Source: Lachnospiraceae bacterium
GTDB lineage: Bacteria; Bacillota; Clostridia; Lachnospirales; Lachnospiraceae
Assembly: GCA_017412265.1 (NCBI GenBank)
Contig: JAFPYK010000102.1
Coordinates: 1 to 20,608, forward strand
DNA length: 20,608 nt
Direction: 5' to 3'
Under the pieces are notes generated by a model, which was given only the letters and a program-made list of their open reading frames with translations, searched no databases and was not told the DNA's origin. Shown in pieces: positions 7,618-15,540 of this stretch. Numbering within the stretch: position 1 is the stretch's first letter; every line of letters begins with the position of its first letter. The translations under genes and the position numbers were made by a program.

Positions 7618-9432
7618 CTATTCTATGTCCAGTTTCAGCACGCTCATGAAGGCCTTCTGCGGAATCTCCACATTGCCTACCTGGTGCATTCTCTTCTTTC
7701 CTTCCTTCTGCGTCTCCAGCAGCTTCTTCTTCCGCGTGATATCGCCGCCGTAGCATTTGGCCAGCACGTCCTTGCGGTAGGCCTTCACGGTCTCTCTGGC
7801 GATGATCTTGCTTCCGATCGCAGCCTGGATCGGCACCTCAAACAGCTGTCTCGGGATCTCCTCCTTGAGCTTCTCGCACATCTTGCGCGCCCGCTCGTAG
7901 GCACCGTCCGCATGGACGATGAAGGAGAGCGCGTCCACTTCCTCCCGGTTGATCAGGATGTCCAGCTTGACGAGACTGCTCTTCACATATCCCTTGAAAT
8001 CATAGTCGAAGGAGGCATAGCCCCTCGACCTGGACTTGAGCGCGTCAAAGAAATCGTAAATGATCTCATTGAGCGGCAGCTCGTACTTTAAGAGCGCCCT
8101 CGTCTCCTCCAGGTATTCCATGCCCAGATAGACGCCGCGCCTCTCCTGGCAGAGCTTCATGATCGCGCCGACGAACTCCGTCGTCACCATGATCTCCGCG
8201 CTCACAAACGGCTCCTCCATGTGCTCGATTTCCGACGGATCCGGCATATTTGTCGGGTTCGTGATCTCCAGCACCTCTCCGTTCGTCTTATAGATCTTGT
8301 AAATAACACTGGGGGCCGTCGTCACCAGGTCCAGGTTGTACTCGCGCTCCAGCCTCTCCTGGATAATCTCCAGGTGCAGGAGACCCAGGAAACCGCAGCG
8401 GAAGCCGAATCCCAGCGCCACCGACGTCTCCGGCTCGTACTGAAGCGAAGCGTCATTTAACTGGAGCTTCTCCAGCGCGTCCCGCAGATCCGGGTACTTC
8501 GCGCCGTCCGCCGGGTACATCCCGCAGTAGACCATGGGCAGCACCTTCTTATAGCCCGGCAGCGCCTCCGCGCAGGGCCGGTCCGCCTCGGTCACCGTAT
8601 CGCCCACGCGCGTGTCGCGCACGTCCTTCAGCGAAGCCGTCAGATAGCCGACCATGCCCGCCGAGAGCTCCTCGCAGGGGATGAACTGGCCCGCGCCGAA
8701 GAATCCGACCTCGACGATCTCCTCCTGCGCGCCGGTGGCCATGAAGCGCACCTTCGTCCCCTTGCGCACCGAACCGTCCACGATCCGGCAGAAGACAATC
8801 ACGCCCTTATACGGATCATAGACCGAGTCAAAGATCAGGGCCTTGAGCGGTCCCTCCGGATCGCCCTGCGGGGCCGGGATCTTCTCCACGATCTGCTCCA
8901 GCACTTCCTCGATATTGATGCCGTTCTTCGCGGAGATCAGCGGCGCGTCATGCGCCTCCAGCCCGATGATGTCCTCGATCTCATTTCTCACCCGCTCCGG
9001 CTCCGCGCTCGGCAGGTCGATCTTGTTGATCACCGGCATGATCTCCAGGTTCGCGTCCAGCGCGAGATAGACATTGCCCAGTGTCTGCGCCTCGATGCCC
9101 TGCGCCGCGTCCACCACCAGGATCGCGCCCTCGCAGGCCGCCAGGCTCCGCGACACCTCATAGTTAAAATCCACATGTCCGGGTGTGTCGATCAGGTTGA
9201 AGATATACTCCTCCCCGTTCTTTGCCCGGTAAATGATACGGACGGTCTGCGCCTTGATCGTAATGCCGCGCTCCCGCTCCAGCTCCATATTGTCAAGCAC
9301 CTGCTCCTGCATCTCCCTGGCCGTCAGCGTGCCGGTCTTCTCCAGAATCCGGTCCGCCAGTGTCGACTTGCCGTGGTCAATGTGTGCAATGATGCAGAAA
9401 TTACGAATATGATCCTGAGGAATCTGTCCCAT
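7618..9432 (-). CDS. lepA: Elongation factor 4 (LepA)
   Basis: EF4 is a ribosome-associated GTPase that affects elongation, back-translocation or initiation under stress. The 604-residue protein has the GTPase motifs AHIDHGKST (16-24), DTPGH (82-86) and NKID (136-139). They are followed by EF-G-like domains and the LepA-specific C-terminal domain, including the stretch around RSRGYASFDYDF. The length is normal for the family. The ATG is preceded by gggaga. It is the first gene of the minus-strand string that continues through hemW and the pyr genes. The long leader before it contains several hairpins. Confidence 0.98.
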   Translation of the reverse strand: MGQIPQDHIRNFCIIAHIDHGKSTLADRILEKTGTLTAREMQEQVLDNMELERERGITIKAQTVRIIYRAKNGEEYIFNLIDTPGHVDFNYEVSRSLAACEGAILVVDAAQGIEAQTLGNVYLALDANLEIMPVINKIDLPSAEPERVRNEIEDIIGLEAHDAPLISAKNGINIEEVLEQIVEKIPAPQGDPEGPLKALIFDSVYDPYKGVIVFCRIVDGSVRKGTKVRFMATGAQEEIVEVGFFGAGQFIPCEELSAGMVGYLTASLKDVRDTRVGDTVTEADRPCAEALPGYKKVLPMVYCGMYPADGAKYPDLRDALEKLQLNDASLQYEPETSVALGFGFRCGFLGLLHLEIIQERLEREYNLDLVTTAPSVIYKIYKTNGEVLEITNPTNMPDPSEIEHMEEPFVSAEIMVTTEFVGAIMKLCQERRGVYLGMEYLEETRALLKYELPLNEIIYDFFDALKSRSRGYASFDYDFKGYVKSSLVKLDILINREEVDALSFIVHADGAYERARKMCEKLKEEIPRQLFEVPIQAAIGSKIIARETVKAYRKDVLAKCYGGDITRKKKLLETQKEGKKRMHQVGNVEIPQKAFMSVLKLDIE

Positions 9433-9461
9433 AACGTCTCCCGTTCTCTTCGTCTAAGTCT

Positions 9462-9634
9462 CCGGGCAGAGCCGCCCGGAACCTCCGTGGAATCCTCATG
9501 AAATTCCAGTAAAACAGTATATCGTGTGAAACGCATCAGGCGTTTCACATGATTATGACCAGGTTTTCCGTAGGAAAATCGGCCTGCCCACAGGGCAGGT
9601 TTGTGGGACGCTTCCTTTCCTTGCGTCCCACAAA
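9462..9634 (-). promoter_or_regulatory. Structured lepA leader: six successive inverted repeats
   Basis: Reading toward lepA, the stems are: 9600-9611 with 9623-9634 (12 perfect pairs), 9583-9589 with 9593-9599 (7 pairs), 9564-9569 with 9573-9578 (6 pairs), 9525-9534 with 9540-9549 (10 pairs), 9489-9493 with 9503-9507 (5 pairs) and 9462-9467 with 9474-9479 (6 pairs). None is followed by a T-run on the lepA strand, so these are not obvious terminators. The outermost hairpin has a purine-rich loop (aaggaaaggaa) in the RNA sense. The stems are seen directly; a regulatory function is inference. Confidence 0.65.
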
Positions 9635-9638
9635 GTAT

Positions 9639-9667
9639 ATCATATAGAAGCCGATTTATCGAGAGAA
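9639..9667 (-). promoter_or_regulatory. Possible lepA operon promoter
   Basis: On the minus strand TATGAT (9644-9639) lies 17 bases after a weak TTCTCT (9667-9662). An overlapping alternative is TATACT (9639-9634) with an extended TG. Starting from the first would place the 12-pair hairpin at the very 5' end of the RNA. The -35 match is poor. Confidence 0.35.
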
Positions 9668-9694
9668 ATATCCCCAAAAAAGGCAAAAAATCTA

Positions 9695-9723
9695 TTGACA
9701 CTGAGTCCCCGTTGGAATATTAT
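9695..9723 (+). promoter_or_regulatory. rpsT promoter, near consensus
   Basis: TTGACA (9695-9700) and TATTAT (9718-9723) are separated by exactly 17 bases. The A-rich stretch just upstream (9675-9690) could act as an UP element. Transcription would start near 9730 and leave a leader of about 75 bases before rpsT. Confidence 0.85.
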
Positions 9724-9804
9724 GTTTAGTGATGTTTGTTTAGAACGCCCGTGTCCGTTTCTATTTCAGATTTCAAACGATTTTGGAAGAAGGAGGTGTC
9801 GGAA

Positions 9805-10068
9805 ATGGCTAACATTAAAAGCGCTAAGAAGAGAATTTTAACTGCTCAGACGAGAAATGAGAGAAACAAAGCGATCAAGTCCAGAGTGAAGACTGCTGTC
9901 AAGAAGGTCGATGCCGCCGTGGCTGCCGGTGACAAGACTGCTGCAGAAGCTGCTCTGCTCGCTGCGACCGCAGAGATCGACAAGGCCAGCACGAAGGGTG
10001 TCTATCATAAGAACACCGCTTCCCGCAAGGTCTCCCGTCTCGCGAAGGCTGTCGGCAAGATGGCTTAA
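9805..10068 (+). CDS. rpsT: 30S ribosomal protein S20
   Basis: S20 binds 16S rRNA in the body of the small subunit. The 87-residue, lysine- and alanine-rich protein begins MANIKSAKKRILTA and ends with the family's typical HKNTASRKVSRLAK segment. The ATG at 9805 has a perfect aaggaggt site (9790-9797). The frame stays open upstream to 9736, but that part lies in the leader after the predicted transcription start. It forms a single-gene unit between its own promoter and a strong terminator. Codon use is less GC-biased than in neighbouring genes, as expected for a highly expressed gene. Confidence 0.98.
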   Translation: MANIKSAKKRILTAQTRNERNKAIKSRVKTAVKKVDAAVAAGDKTAAEAALLAATAEIDKASTKGVYHKNTASRKVSRLAKAVGKMA

Positions 10069-10096
10069 GTCAGATCTGAGATTATAAGAGATAGAT

Positions 10097-10134
10097 AAGA
10101 CCGTCCTGAATGGTGTGCAGGACGGTCTTTTTTG
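10097..10134 (+). terminator. Intrinsic terminator of rpsT
   Basis: A 12-pair stem (aagaccgtcctg at 10097-10108 with caggacggtctt at 10118-10129) and a 9-base loop are followed by a run of T up to 10133. The convergent gene ends at 10199. Confidence 0.95.
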
Positions 10135-10198
10135 TATTCTTCATAAGTTCCGCCAATCAGGAAAGGAGCCGGTGCCGCGGTCATCTGCGATCGCAGCA

Positions 10199-11713
10199 TC
10201 AGCTCCTTTTATCGTCATGCGGGCGGATCTCATTTTTCTGCCGCAGCAGTGTCGCCAGGAAATCCCTGGTCTGCTCTTCCACCGCTTCGGCTTCTGCCTC
10301 TGCCTTCTCCGACCGGGTGATCTTCCACTCATGTTCGGTCTCGGGCGTCTTCTCCGGCATCCGCAGGATCGGCCGGTCGGTCTCATCCTCCGCGGCGTCC
10401 TCCGCCGCCTCCGAAGCATCGTCCTCCCCGGAATCAAAGATCTCCCCGAACACCTCTTCTTCTGCCTCCCCGAAGTCCTCCGGGAGGCCGTCGTCAAGCG
10501 CTTCCTCGTCCGGCAGCTCGTCCAGCAGTTCCTCCGCGGTCATTTCCTCAGAGAACTCATCGTCCTCCTCTTCCGAGGGCTCCTCTGCTTCCTCCTCTGC
10601 ATCCTCGCCCTCCGCAGGCCCGAAGAGCTCATCGTCCTCCTGCGCCTGCACCGGGGCAGCCGTCACAATCACGGGCGGCGGCAGCTTGCCGCGCTTCGCC
10701 ACCACGGCCTGATTCGCGATCGTGATCACCGCGGCAATCAGCAGATACAGATAATACGAGACGAAACGGGACAGCAGCATGGCCGTGGCCAGCATCTCCT
10801 CGCTGTAGATCGGCGCATAGAGCGCCAGCAGGATCATCTCCGACGCGCCCACGCCGCCCGGAAGCGGCAGAGAATCCGCAGCGATCGCAACCACCACCTG
10901 GATGCCCAGGAAGGTCATATAATTGGCCCCGCCCTGGCCGAGCGCCAGGTAGACGAAAAACGGGATCGAGAACAGGCCCAGCCTCTGCAGCAGCGTGATG
11001 CCCGCGGCCAGCGCGCTCTCCTTCTTGTGATGGCTGAAGTGCACTGCGCTCTTGCGCATATCCACCAGGAAATTCTCGTATTTGTCGAGCGTCTCCTCAC
11101 TCAGCCGGATGCGCGTCCTGCGCTTGATGAAGCGGATGATCACATTGCTGATGCGACGAAGAAGCGTCTGGTGGAACATCGCGAGCAGGAGCACCACAAT
11201 CACGACCAGGTTGACCACGAATCCGATCAGGAAGACCATCCAGATCCAGACATTTAACAGATTCGTCTTCAGGGCCGTCGGCACGTCAAAGATCATGACG
11301 ATCAGTCCCAGAGTCAGCAGCACGGCCTTATAGAACACCGTGATCAGGATCTTCGCGGAGGTCCCGCGGGACGGCTCGATCCCGTCCTTGGCCATATAGT
11401 AGATCTGCATGGGCTCGCCGCCGGAAGCCGAAGGCGTAATCCCGGAGAAATAAAACTCGATGGCCATGAACTTCGCGCCCTGCAGCACCGAGATACGCCG
11501 GTGCAGGGATTTGAGCAGGACCTTCAGGGAGAGGCCTCCGCCGAAGAGATGCACGAAGATCATCGCGGCCGCCAGCAGGCTCCACCAGTGGTTGGCCGAA
11601 GCCAGCGTATCAATCACGTCGCGGAAGGAGTAATTGTGAAATACCAGGAAAAACGTCGCCAGCATCATGCCGACCAGGAGCAGGATACTCTTGCCCTGAT
11701 TCTTCTGTTTCAT
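10199..11713 (-). CDS. YbhN/MprF-type membrane flippase-domain protein with long acidic C-terminal tail
   Basis: This 504-residue membrane protein belongs to the lysylphosphatidylglycerol synthase transmembrane family (UPF0104, YbhN-like), whose best-known member is the flippase half of MprF. The family signatures TPSASGGEP (93-101) and PLPGGVGASE (283-292) are clear. Hydrophobic segments occur near 9-25, 44-60, 130-143, 157-180, 245-258, 268-281 and 310-335. No synthetase domain follows. Instead, residues about 355-475 are very rich in Glu and Asp, probably disordered, and not part of the family core. The ATG at 11713 has aaggagg seven bases upstream; a GTG three bases earlier fits less well. 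The substrate is unknown; a lipid-translocating role is inferred from the family. Confidence 0.88.
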   Translation of the reverse strand: MKQKNQGKSILLLVGMMLATFFLVFHNYSFRDVIDTLASANHWWSLLAAAMIFVHLFGGGLSLKVLLKSLHRRISVLQGAKFMAIEFYFSGITPSASGGEPMQIYYMAKDGIEPSRGTSAKILITVFYKAVLLTLGLIVMIFDVPTALKTNLLNVWIWMVFLIGFVVNLVVIVVLLLAMFHQTLLRRISNVIIRFIKRRTRIRLSEETLDKYENFLVDMRKSAVHFSHHKKESALAAGITLLQRLGLFSIPFFVYLALGQGGANYMTFLGIQVVVAIAADSLPLPGGVGASEMILLALYAPIYSEEMLATAMLLSRFVSYYLYLLIAAVITIANQAVVAKRGKLPPPVIVTAAPVQAQEDDELFGPAEGEDAEEEAEEPSEEEDDEFSEEMTAEELLDELPDEEALDDGLPEDFGEAEEEVFGEIFDSGEDDASEAAEDAAEDETDRPILRMPEKTPETEHEWKITRSEKAEAEAEAVEEQTRDFLATLLRQKNEIRPHDDKRS

Positions 11714-11788
11714 CACATTCCCTCCTTTCCCTTAATCTTGTTCATCGCATTCCCGGGACCAGGCTGCGCGTGAAGTGCCGGTCCCCTC

Positions 11789-12601
11789 TTACAGCTTTCT
11801 CGACTTCTCGCAGGCCGCATGGATCGCATCCATCATCGCGCCCCGGAATCCCTGCTGCTCCAGCACCTTGCAGCCCTCGATGGTCGTCCCTCCCGGGGAC
11901 GTCACCATATCCTTCAGCTGCGCCGGGTGCTTCCCGAGCTCCAGCACCATCTTCGCGGAGCCGAGCACCGTCTGCGCGGCAAATGTATAGCTCTGTGCTC
12001 TCGGCATCCCCTCCAGCACGGCCGCATCGGCCATCGCCTCAATCAGCTGGAAGATAAATGCAGGCGCGGATCCGCTCACACCGGTCACGCAGTCCATCAG
12101 CCGCTCCGGCACCCATTCGGCCTTGCCGAAGGACGTGAAGATCCGGAGAATCTCCTCCGCCTCCTGCTCCATGCCCGGCTTCTCCATGAGCGCATTCTTC
12201 GTCAGCGCACTCATCCCCTCGCCGACCAGCGCAGGCGTATTCGGCATCACCCGGATCAGCTTCACCGGATGCCCGATCATCTCCTCGAGCCGCCCGATCG
12301 TCTGTCCGGCCACGATCGATACTACGACGCAGCCTGCCGGGATCACGTCCCGGATCTCCTCTATCACCCCGGGCAGGAAGACCGGCTTCACCGCCAGGAA
12401 CAGGATCTCCGCCCGCGCGGCCGCCTCCCGGTTATCCCCGGTCACAAGCACGCCGTACGTCTGCGCGGTCTCCTTCCTCTTCTCCTCCAGCACGTCCGCG
12501 GCCATGATCTGCGAAGGCTCGGCGATGCCGGCCCTCAGGATGCCGCCCAGAATCGCGCCGCCCATATTGCCGGCGCCGATAAATGAAATCCTCTTCTGCA
12601 T
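11789..12601 (-). CDS. proC: Pyrroline-5-carboxylate reductase ProC
   Basis: ProC reduces pyrroline-5-carboxylate to proline with NAD(P)H, the final step of proline synthesis. The 270-residue protein begins with a Rossmann motif GAGNMGG (9-15), has the LAVKP strand near 69-73 and RVMPNTPA near 117-124, and carries the family signature around VTSPGGTTIEG near the C-terminus. The ATG at 12601 gives the usual length. A GTG at 12619 would extend it by six residues and overlap metF; the purine-rich gggggt before the ATG is a modest ribosome binding site. Its start is four bases from the metF stop, so the two genes are probably co-transcribed. Confidence 0.95.
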   Translation of the reverse strand: MQKRISFIGAGNMGGAILGGILRAGIAEPSQIMAADVLEEKRKETAQTYGVLVTGDNREAAARAEILFLAVKPVFLPGVIEEIRDVIPAGCVVVSIVAGQTIGRLEEMIGHPVKLIRVMPNTPALVGEGMSALTKNALMEKPGMEQEAEEILRIFTSFGKAEWVPERLMDCVTGVSGSAPAFIFQLIEAMADAAVLEGMPRAQSYTFAAQTVLGSAKMVLELGKHPAQLKDMVTSPGGTTIEGCKVLEQQGFRGAMMDAIHAACEKSRKL

Positions 12602-12605
12602 GATC

Positions 12606-13493
12606 TTACCCCCGCTCACCGAGTCTGTGAGGCCGCACCAGGCTCTCCACAGCCTCTGTAATTCTCTTGGCTACCGTCGGATTATTCATCGTATACAGAT
12701 GGATACCGTCCACCCCGTGGGCCGCCAGATCGACGATCTGGTCGACCGCGTAGGCGATGCCCGCGTCACGGACCGCCTCCGGATAATTCTGGTACCGCTG
12801 CATCATCTGCGTGAACTTGCGAGGCAGGCTCGCCCCGCACAGCGTCACCATCCGAGTGATCGAGGCGATGCTCGTCACCGGCATGATGCCGGCCTCCATC
12901 GGCACGGTGATGCCGGCCCTGCGCACCTTCTCCTCGAAGCGGTAATACGTCTCATTGTCAAAGAAAAGCTGCGAGATCAGGTGCTCCGCTCCCGCGTCTA
13001 CCTTCTCCTTCAGATGCTCGATATCCTTGTCGATGCTCTCGCAGCCGATGTGTCCCTCCGGATAGCAGGCCGCCGAGATGCCGAAATCCCCGTGCCCGCG
13101 GATGTAGGCGATCAGGTCCTTGGCATACTTGAAATCATTCTTCGGCGGAACGTCCGGATTCTCATCGCCGCGCAGAGCCAGGATGTTCTCGACGCCCTTC
13201 TCCTTCAGCCTCTGAAGGATCCGGTCGATGTCCTCGAACGAGTTGTTCACGCAGGTCAGGTGCGCTGCCGACTCGATCCCGTAGCGCTTCTTGATGTCTG
13301 AAGCGATATCCACGGTAAATGTGTTCGCCGGATTGCCTCCCGCGCCGTACGTGACACTGATAAAGTCCGGCTTCAGAGGCGCGAGCTCGTCGATCGCGTG
13401 ATAGACGCTCTCCACGGCATCCGTCCGTTTCGGCGGAAATATCTCAAATGAGTAGTTCGTCTTCCCCGGGACAAACTGCTGTGCCAGTTTCAT
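12606..13493 (-). CDS. metF: Methylenetetrahydrofolate reductase MetF
   Basis: MetF reduces 5,10-methylene-THF to 5-methyl-THF with FAD and feeds methionine synthesis or, in acetogens, the methyl branch of the Wood-Ljungdahl pathway. The protein of about 295 residues contains FEIFPPK (16-22), SVTYGAGG, LALRGD, and YPEGH, in the typical order of the TIM barrel. The start is uncertain: the ATG at 13493 (MKLAQQF) has a ggtgg element five bases upstream, while the ATG at 13505 adds four residues but has its purine stretch abutting the codon. No corrinoid or MetV partner gene is visible, so the metabolic context cannot be fixed here. Confidence 0.95.
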   Translation of the reverse strand: MKLAQQFVPGKTNYSFEIFPPKRTDAVESVYHAIDELAPLKPDFISVTYGAGGNPANTFTVDIASDIKKRYGIESAAHLTCVNNSFEDIDRILQRLKEKGVENILALRGDENPDVPPKNDFKYAKDLIAYIRGHGDFGISAACYPEGHIGCESIDKDIEHLKEKVDAGAEHLISQLFFDNETYYRFEEKVRRAGITVPMEAGIMPVTSIASITRMVTLCGASLPRKFTQMMQRYQNYPEAVRDAGIAYAVDQIVDLAAHGVDGIHLYTMNNPTVAKRITEAVESLVRPHRLGERG

Positions 13494-13517
13494 TTGCCCC
13501 ACCATCCTTTCCGCTGC

Positions 13518-14435
13518 CTAGAACTGCAGCAGCGCATAGATCACATAAGCGCAGACCAGCAGGAAGCCCTGCAGGCGGCTGCCCTTCTTGCGGATCATCA
13601 TCGGTACCGTAAGCACCAGCATCAGCCCGAGTCCGAGCGGCAGGTCAAGCCTGGCCGTCAGCGGATCGACCGACAGAGGCCGGATCACGGCCGGGATACC
13701 GGCCACCAGCAAAAGGTTCAATGTATTCGCTCCCAGGATATTGCCCAGGGAGAGGTCCGAATGTCCCTTCATCACCGCGGAAACCGCCGTCACCAGCTCC
13801 GGCAGCGACGTCCCGAGCGCGATAAATGTCACCGCGATCACCCTCTGCGGCAGATGAGCCGCCTCCGCGAGCCGCACGCCGTTATCGACCAGGAGCCTCG
13901 CTCCGAATGCCAGCCCGGCCGTGCAGACAACAAACATCACCAGCGCCCGCGCCACATGACCCGCGGGCCCCATCTCCTGCGGCGGGATCGGGTCCTTGCG
14001 CACGCACAGCACCGTGTAGGCCACAAAGCCCGCGAGCAGGACCGCTCCGGCCCACCGGGGGAATCCCCCGAACATCAGCCCGCACACGGTCAGGAACACG
14101 TCCGCGGCCGCAAAAAACATCAGCCGCCACAGATACGGCTTCGGCTCCAGGTCCCTGGACGGGCGGGCAAGCAGACTGAAGCCCGCGATCAGCGCGGTAT
14201 TGCAGATAATGGATCCCGTCGCGCTTCCCGCGGCCAGATCTGGCGCTTCCCGCACCGCTGCCGTGGCCGACACCAGGATCTCCGGCAGCGTGGTCGCGAT
14301 ACTGACCACCGCCGCGCCGATGATCGCCTCCGGGATCTTGCATTTCTTCGCCAGATCCACCGCCGCGTCCACCAGCCGGTTGCCGCAGAGCATAATGAGG
14401 CCGAGCCCCAGCATAAACAGCAGAATTACCCTCAT
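13518..14435 (-). CDS. CaCA-family cation (calcium/sodium) antiporter
   Basis: This 305-residue integral membrane protein has the internal duplication of the calcium/cation antiporter superfamily (YrbG-like). The first alpha repeat spans about 39-83 (VVSIATTLPEILVSATAA, then GSATGSIICNTALIAG). The second spans about 199-246 (FIALGTSLPELVTAVSAV, then GNILGANTLNLLLVAG). The acidic residues Glu52 and Glu213 within the LPE motifs are the expected ion ligands. The start at 14435 is set by an aggtga site five bases upstream; longer frames reach into the GC-rich spacer. It lies 24 bases before metF. The exchanged ions cannot be read from the sequence. Confidence 0.9.
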   Translation of the reverse strand: MRVILLFMLGLGLIMLCGNRLVDAAVDLAKKCKIPEAIIGAAVVSIATTLPEILVSATAAVREAPDLAAGSATGSIICNTALIAGFSLLARPSRDLEPKPYLWRLMFFAAADVFLTVCGLMFGGFPRWAGAVLLAGFVAYTVLCVRKDPIPPQEMGPAGHVARALVMFVVCTAGLAFGARLLVDNGVRLAEAAHLPQRVIAVTFIALGTSLPELVTAVSAVMKGHSDLSLGNILGANTLNLLLVAGIPAVIRPLSVDPLTARLDLPLGLGLMLVLTVPMMIRKKGSRLQGFLLVCAYVIYALLQF

Positions 14436-14477
14436 AGTTATCACCTGTGATTGAAGCGCAGATGCGCGATGCGCAGT

Positions 14478-14507
14478 GGCCGTCCGCGGCGCTTCACACG
14501 GACCGCC
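14478..14507. repeat. GC-rich hairpin between lgt and the CaCA antiporter gene
   Basis: The arms ggccgtccg (14478-14486) and cggaccgcc (14499-14507) pair at eight of nine positions around a 12-base loop, within the 118-base gap between the two minus-strand genes. No T-run follows, so termination is doubtful. A second small inverted element, gcgca/tgcgc, lies just beside it at about 14458-14475. Confidence 0.5.
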
Positions 14508-14553
14508 GGATACCGCTCCCCCCTCAAAGAGCCGCATCCATCCTCCGGAGCTC

Positions 14554-15522
14554 TCACTCCTTCTCCGGATTCTCCCCTTCCTCCGGGCCTTCCGGCTCAG
14601 AGTCTGTCTGATCCTCAGAGGACTCATTAGCAGAGACGTCCTCCGAAGCAGTATTCTCTTCCTCCGCAGTTTCTTCCGCCGCAGGCTCTTCTTCCGCCGC
14701 AGGCTCTTCCTCCGCGGCAGGCTCTTCCTCCGCAGCCTCTTCCTTCACCGCAGGCGTCTCCTTCGCGGCCTTCCCCCGTTTCCCGAAGAAAACCATCAGG
14801 CCGATTCCCGCGACAAACACAAAGAGCGAGATAAACTGCGACGTCGAGACCGCGCCCACGCTCCCGCGGGCCAGGTCACCGCGCAGGAACTCCACGAGGA
14901 ACCGTCCCACGCTGTAGATGATCAGGTAGAGCGAAGCCACCTGCCCGTCCGCCTTCTTGCCCCTCTTCGACCAGAAGACCAGCAGGAAGAAATGCAGGAA
15001 ATTAAACGCCGAAGAGATCAGCTGCGTCGGCACCAGGCATACGCCGTTCGGCGCAAAGTCCGAGTGCGTAAATGTAATCCCCAGAGGGCTCTCGGTCTGA
15101 ATCCCGTAGCAGCAGCCCGCGAGGAAGCATCCCAGCCGTCCGAAGCCCTGTGCCAGGGCGATCTCCGGCATGATGAGATCAAAATAAGCCAGGAAGGAGA
15201 TCTTCTTGCGGCGGGCATACAGCCAGGCAGAGACGATGCCCATGATGATGCCGCCGTAGACCACCCAGCCACTGTTGAGATCCAGAAGAATCTTCGGATC
15301 CTTCACGATATCCGGCAGGATCGTGATCCAGAAGAGGACCTTCGCGCCGAGGAAGCCCCCGATCGTGCCCCACATTCCGAGGTCAAACACCGCGTCCGGA
15401 TCCAGCCCGCACCGCTTCGCCCGCCACTGGGCCACCGTGAACGCGGCGATGATTCCGATCGCAATCATCAGACCGTAGCCATGCACGGTAAACGGCCCGA
15501 TGGAAAATAAATCATTATACAT
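14554..15522 (-). CDS. lgt: Prolipoprotein diacylglyceryl transferase Lgt with acidic repeat tail
   Basis: Lgt transfers diacylglycerol from phosphatidylglycerol to the lipobox cysteine of prelipoproteins in the membrane. The 322-residue protein shows HGYGLMIAIG (14-23), the signature GRLGCFLAGCCYG (128-140) and GRFLVEFLRGD (206-216), with several membrane segments up to about residue 246. The second motif has Cys where E. coli-type enzymes have Asn, and I think this is a variant form seen in clostridial homologues. Residues 254-322 form an extra tail with an imperfect EEEPAA repeat followed by a Glu/Ser/Asp-rich end. The ATG at 15522 has gagga upstream and lies 18 bases after the deaminase gene. 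Confidence 0.94.
   Translation of the reverse strand: MYNDLFSIGPFTVHGYGLMIAIGIIAAFTVAQWRAKRCGLDPDAVFDLGMWGTIGGFLGAKVLFWITILPDIVKDPKILLDLNSGWVVYGGIIMGIVSAWLYARRKKISFLAYFDLIMPEIALAQGFGRLGCFLAGCCYGIQTESPLGITFTHSDFAPNGVCLVPTQLISSAFNFLHFFLLVFWSKRGKKADGQVASLYLIIYSVGRFLVEFLRGDLARGSVGAVSTSQFISLFVFVAGIGLMVFFGKRGKAAKETPAVKEEAAEEEPAAEEEPAAEEEPAAEETAEEENTASEDVSANESSEDQTDSEPEGPEEGENPEKE
14671..14736 (-). repeat. 18-base tandem repeat coding the EEEPAA units of Lgt
   Basis: At least three units of 18 bases encode six-residue EEEPAA blocks (Lgt residues about 263-284). Adjacent units differ mainly at silent positions (cttctt versus cttcct, gccgc versus gcggc), so the array has begun to diverge but keeps its reading frame. 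Confidence 0.8.
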
Positions 15523-15540
15523 ATCCCATCATCCTCAGTC

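Noticed and set aside
9600..9634. The 12-pair hairpin as an intrinsic terminator
   Set aside because: No T-run follows on either strand and no gene ends just before it; it lies between divergent genes.
9736..9804. Upstream extension of rpsT by 23 codons
   Set aside because: It falls in the leader right after the predicted transcription start; the perfect aaggaggt site and the conserved S20 N-terminus fix the start at 9805.
10115..11257. Plus-strand frame of 380 codons opposite the YbhN-like gene
   Set aside because: His/Arg-rich antisense shadow of a clear membrane protein; it also begins inside the rpsT terminator.
14436..14627. Upstream extension of the antiporter frame by 64 codons
   Set aside because: The added residues are Arg-rich, overlap lgt, and are not part of the family; the ATG at 14435 has a proper ribosome binding site and begins the first membrane helix.
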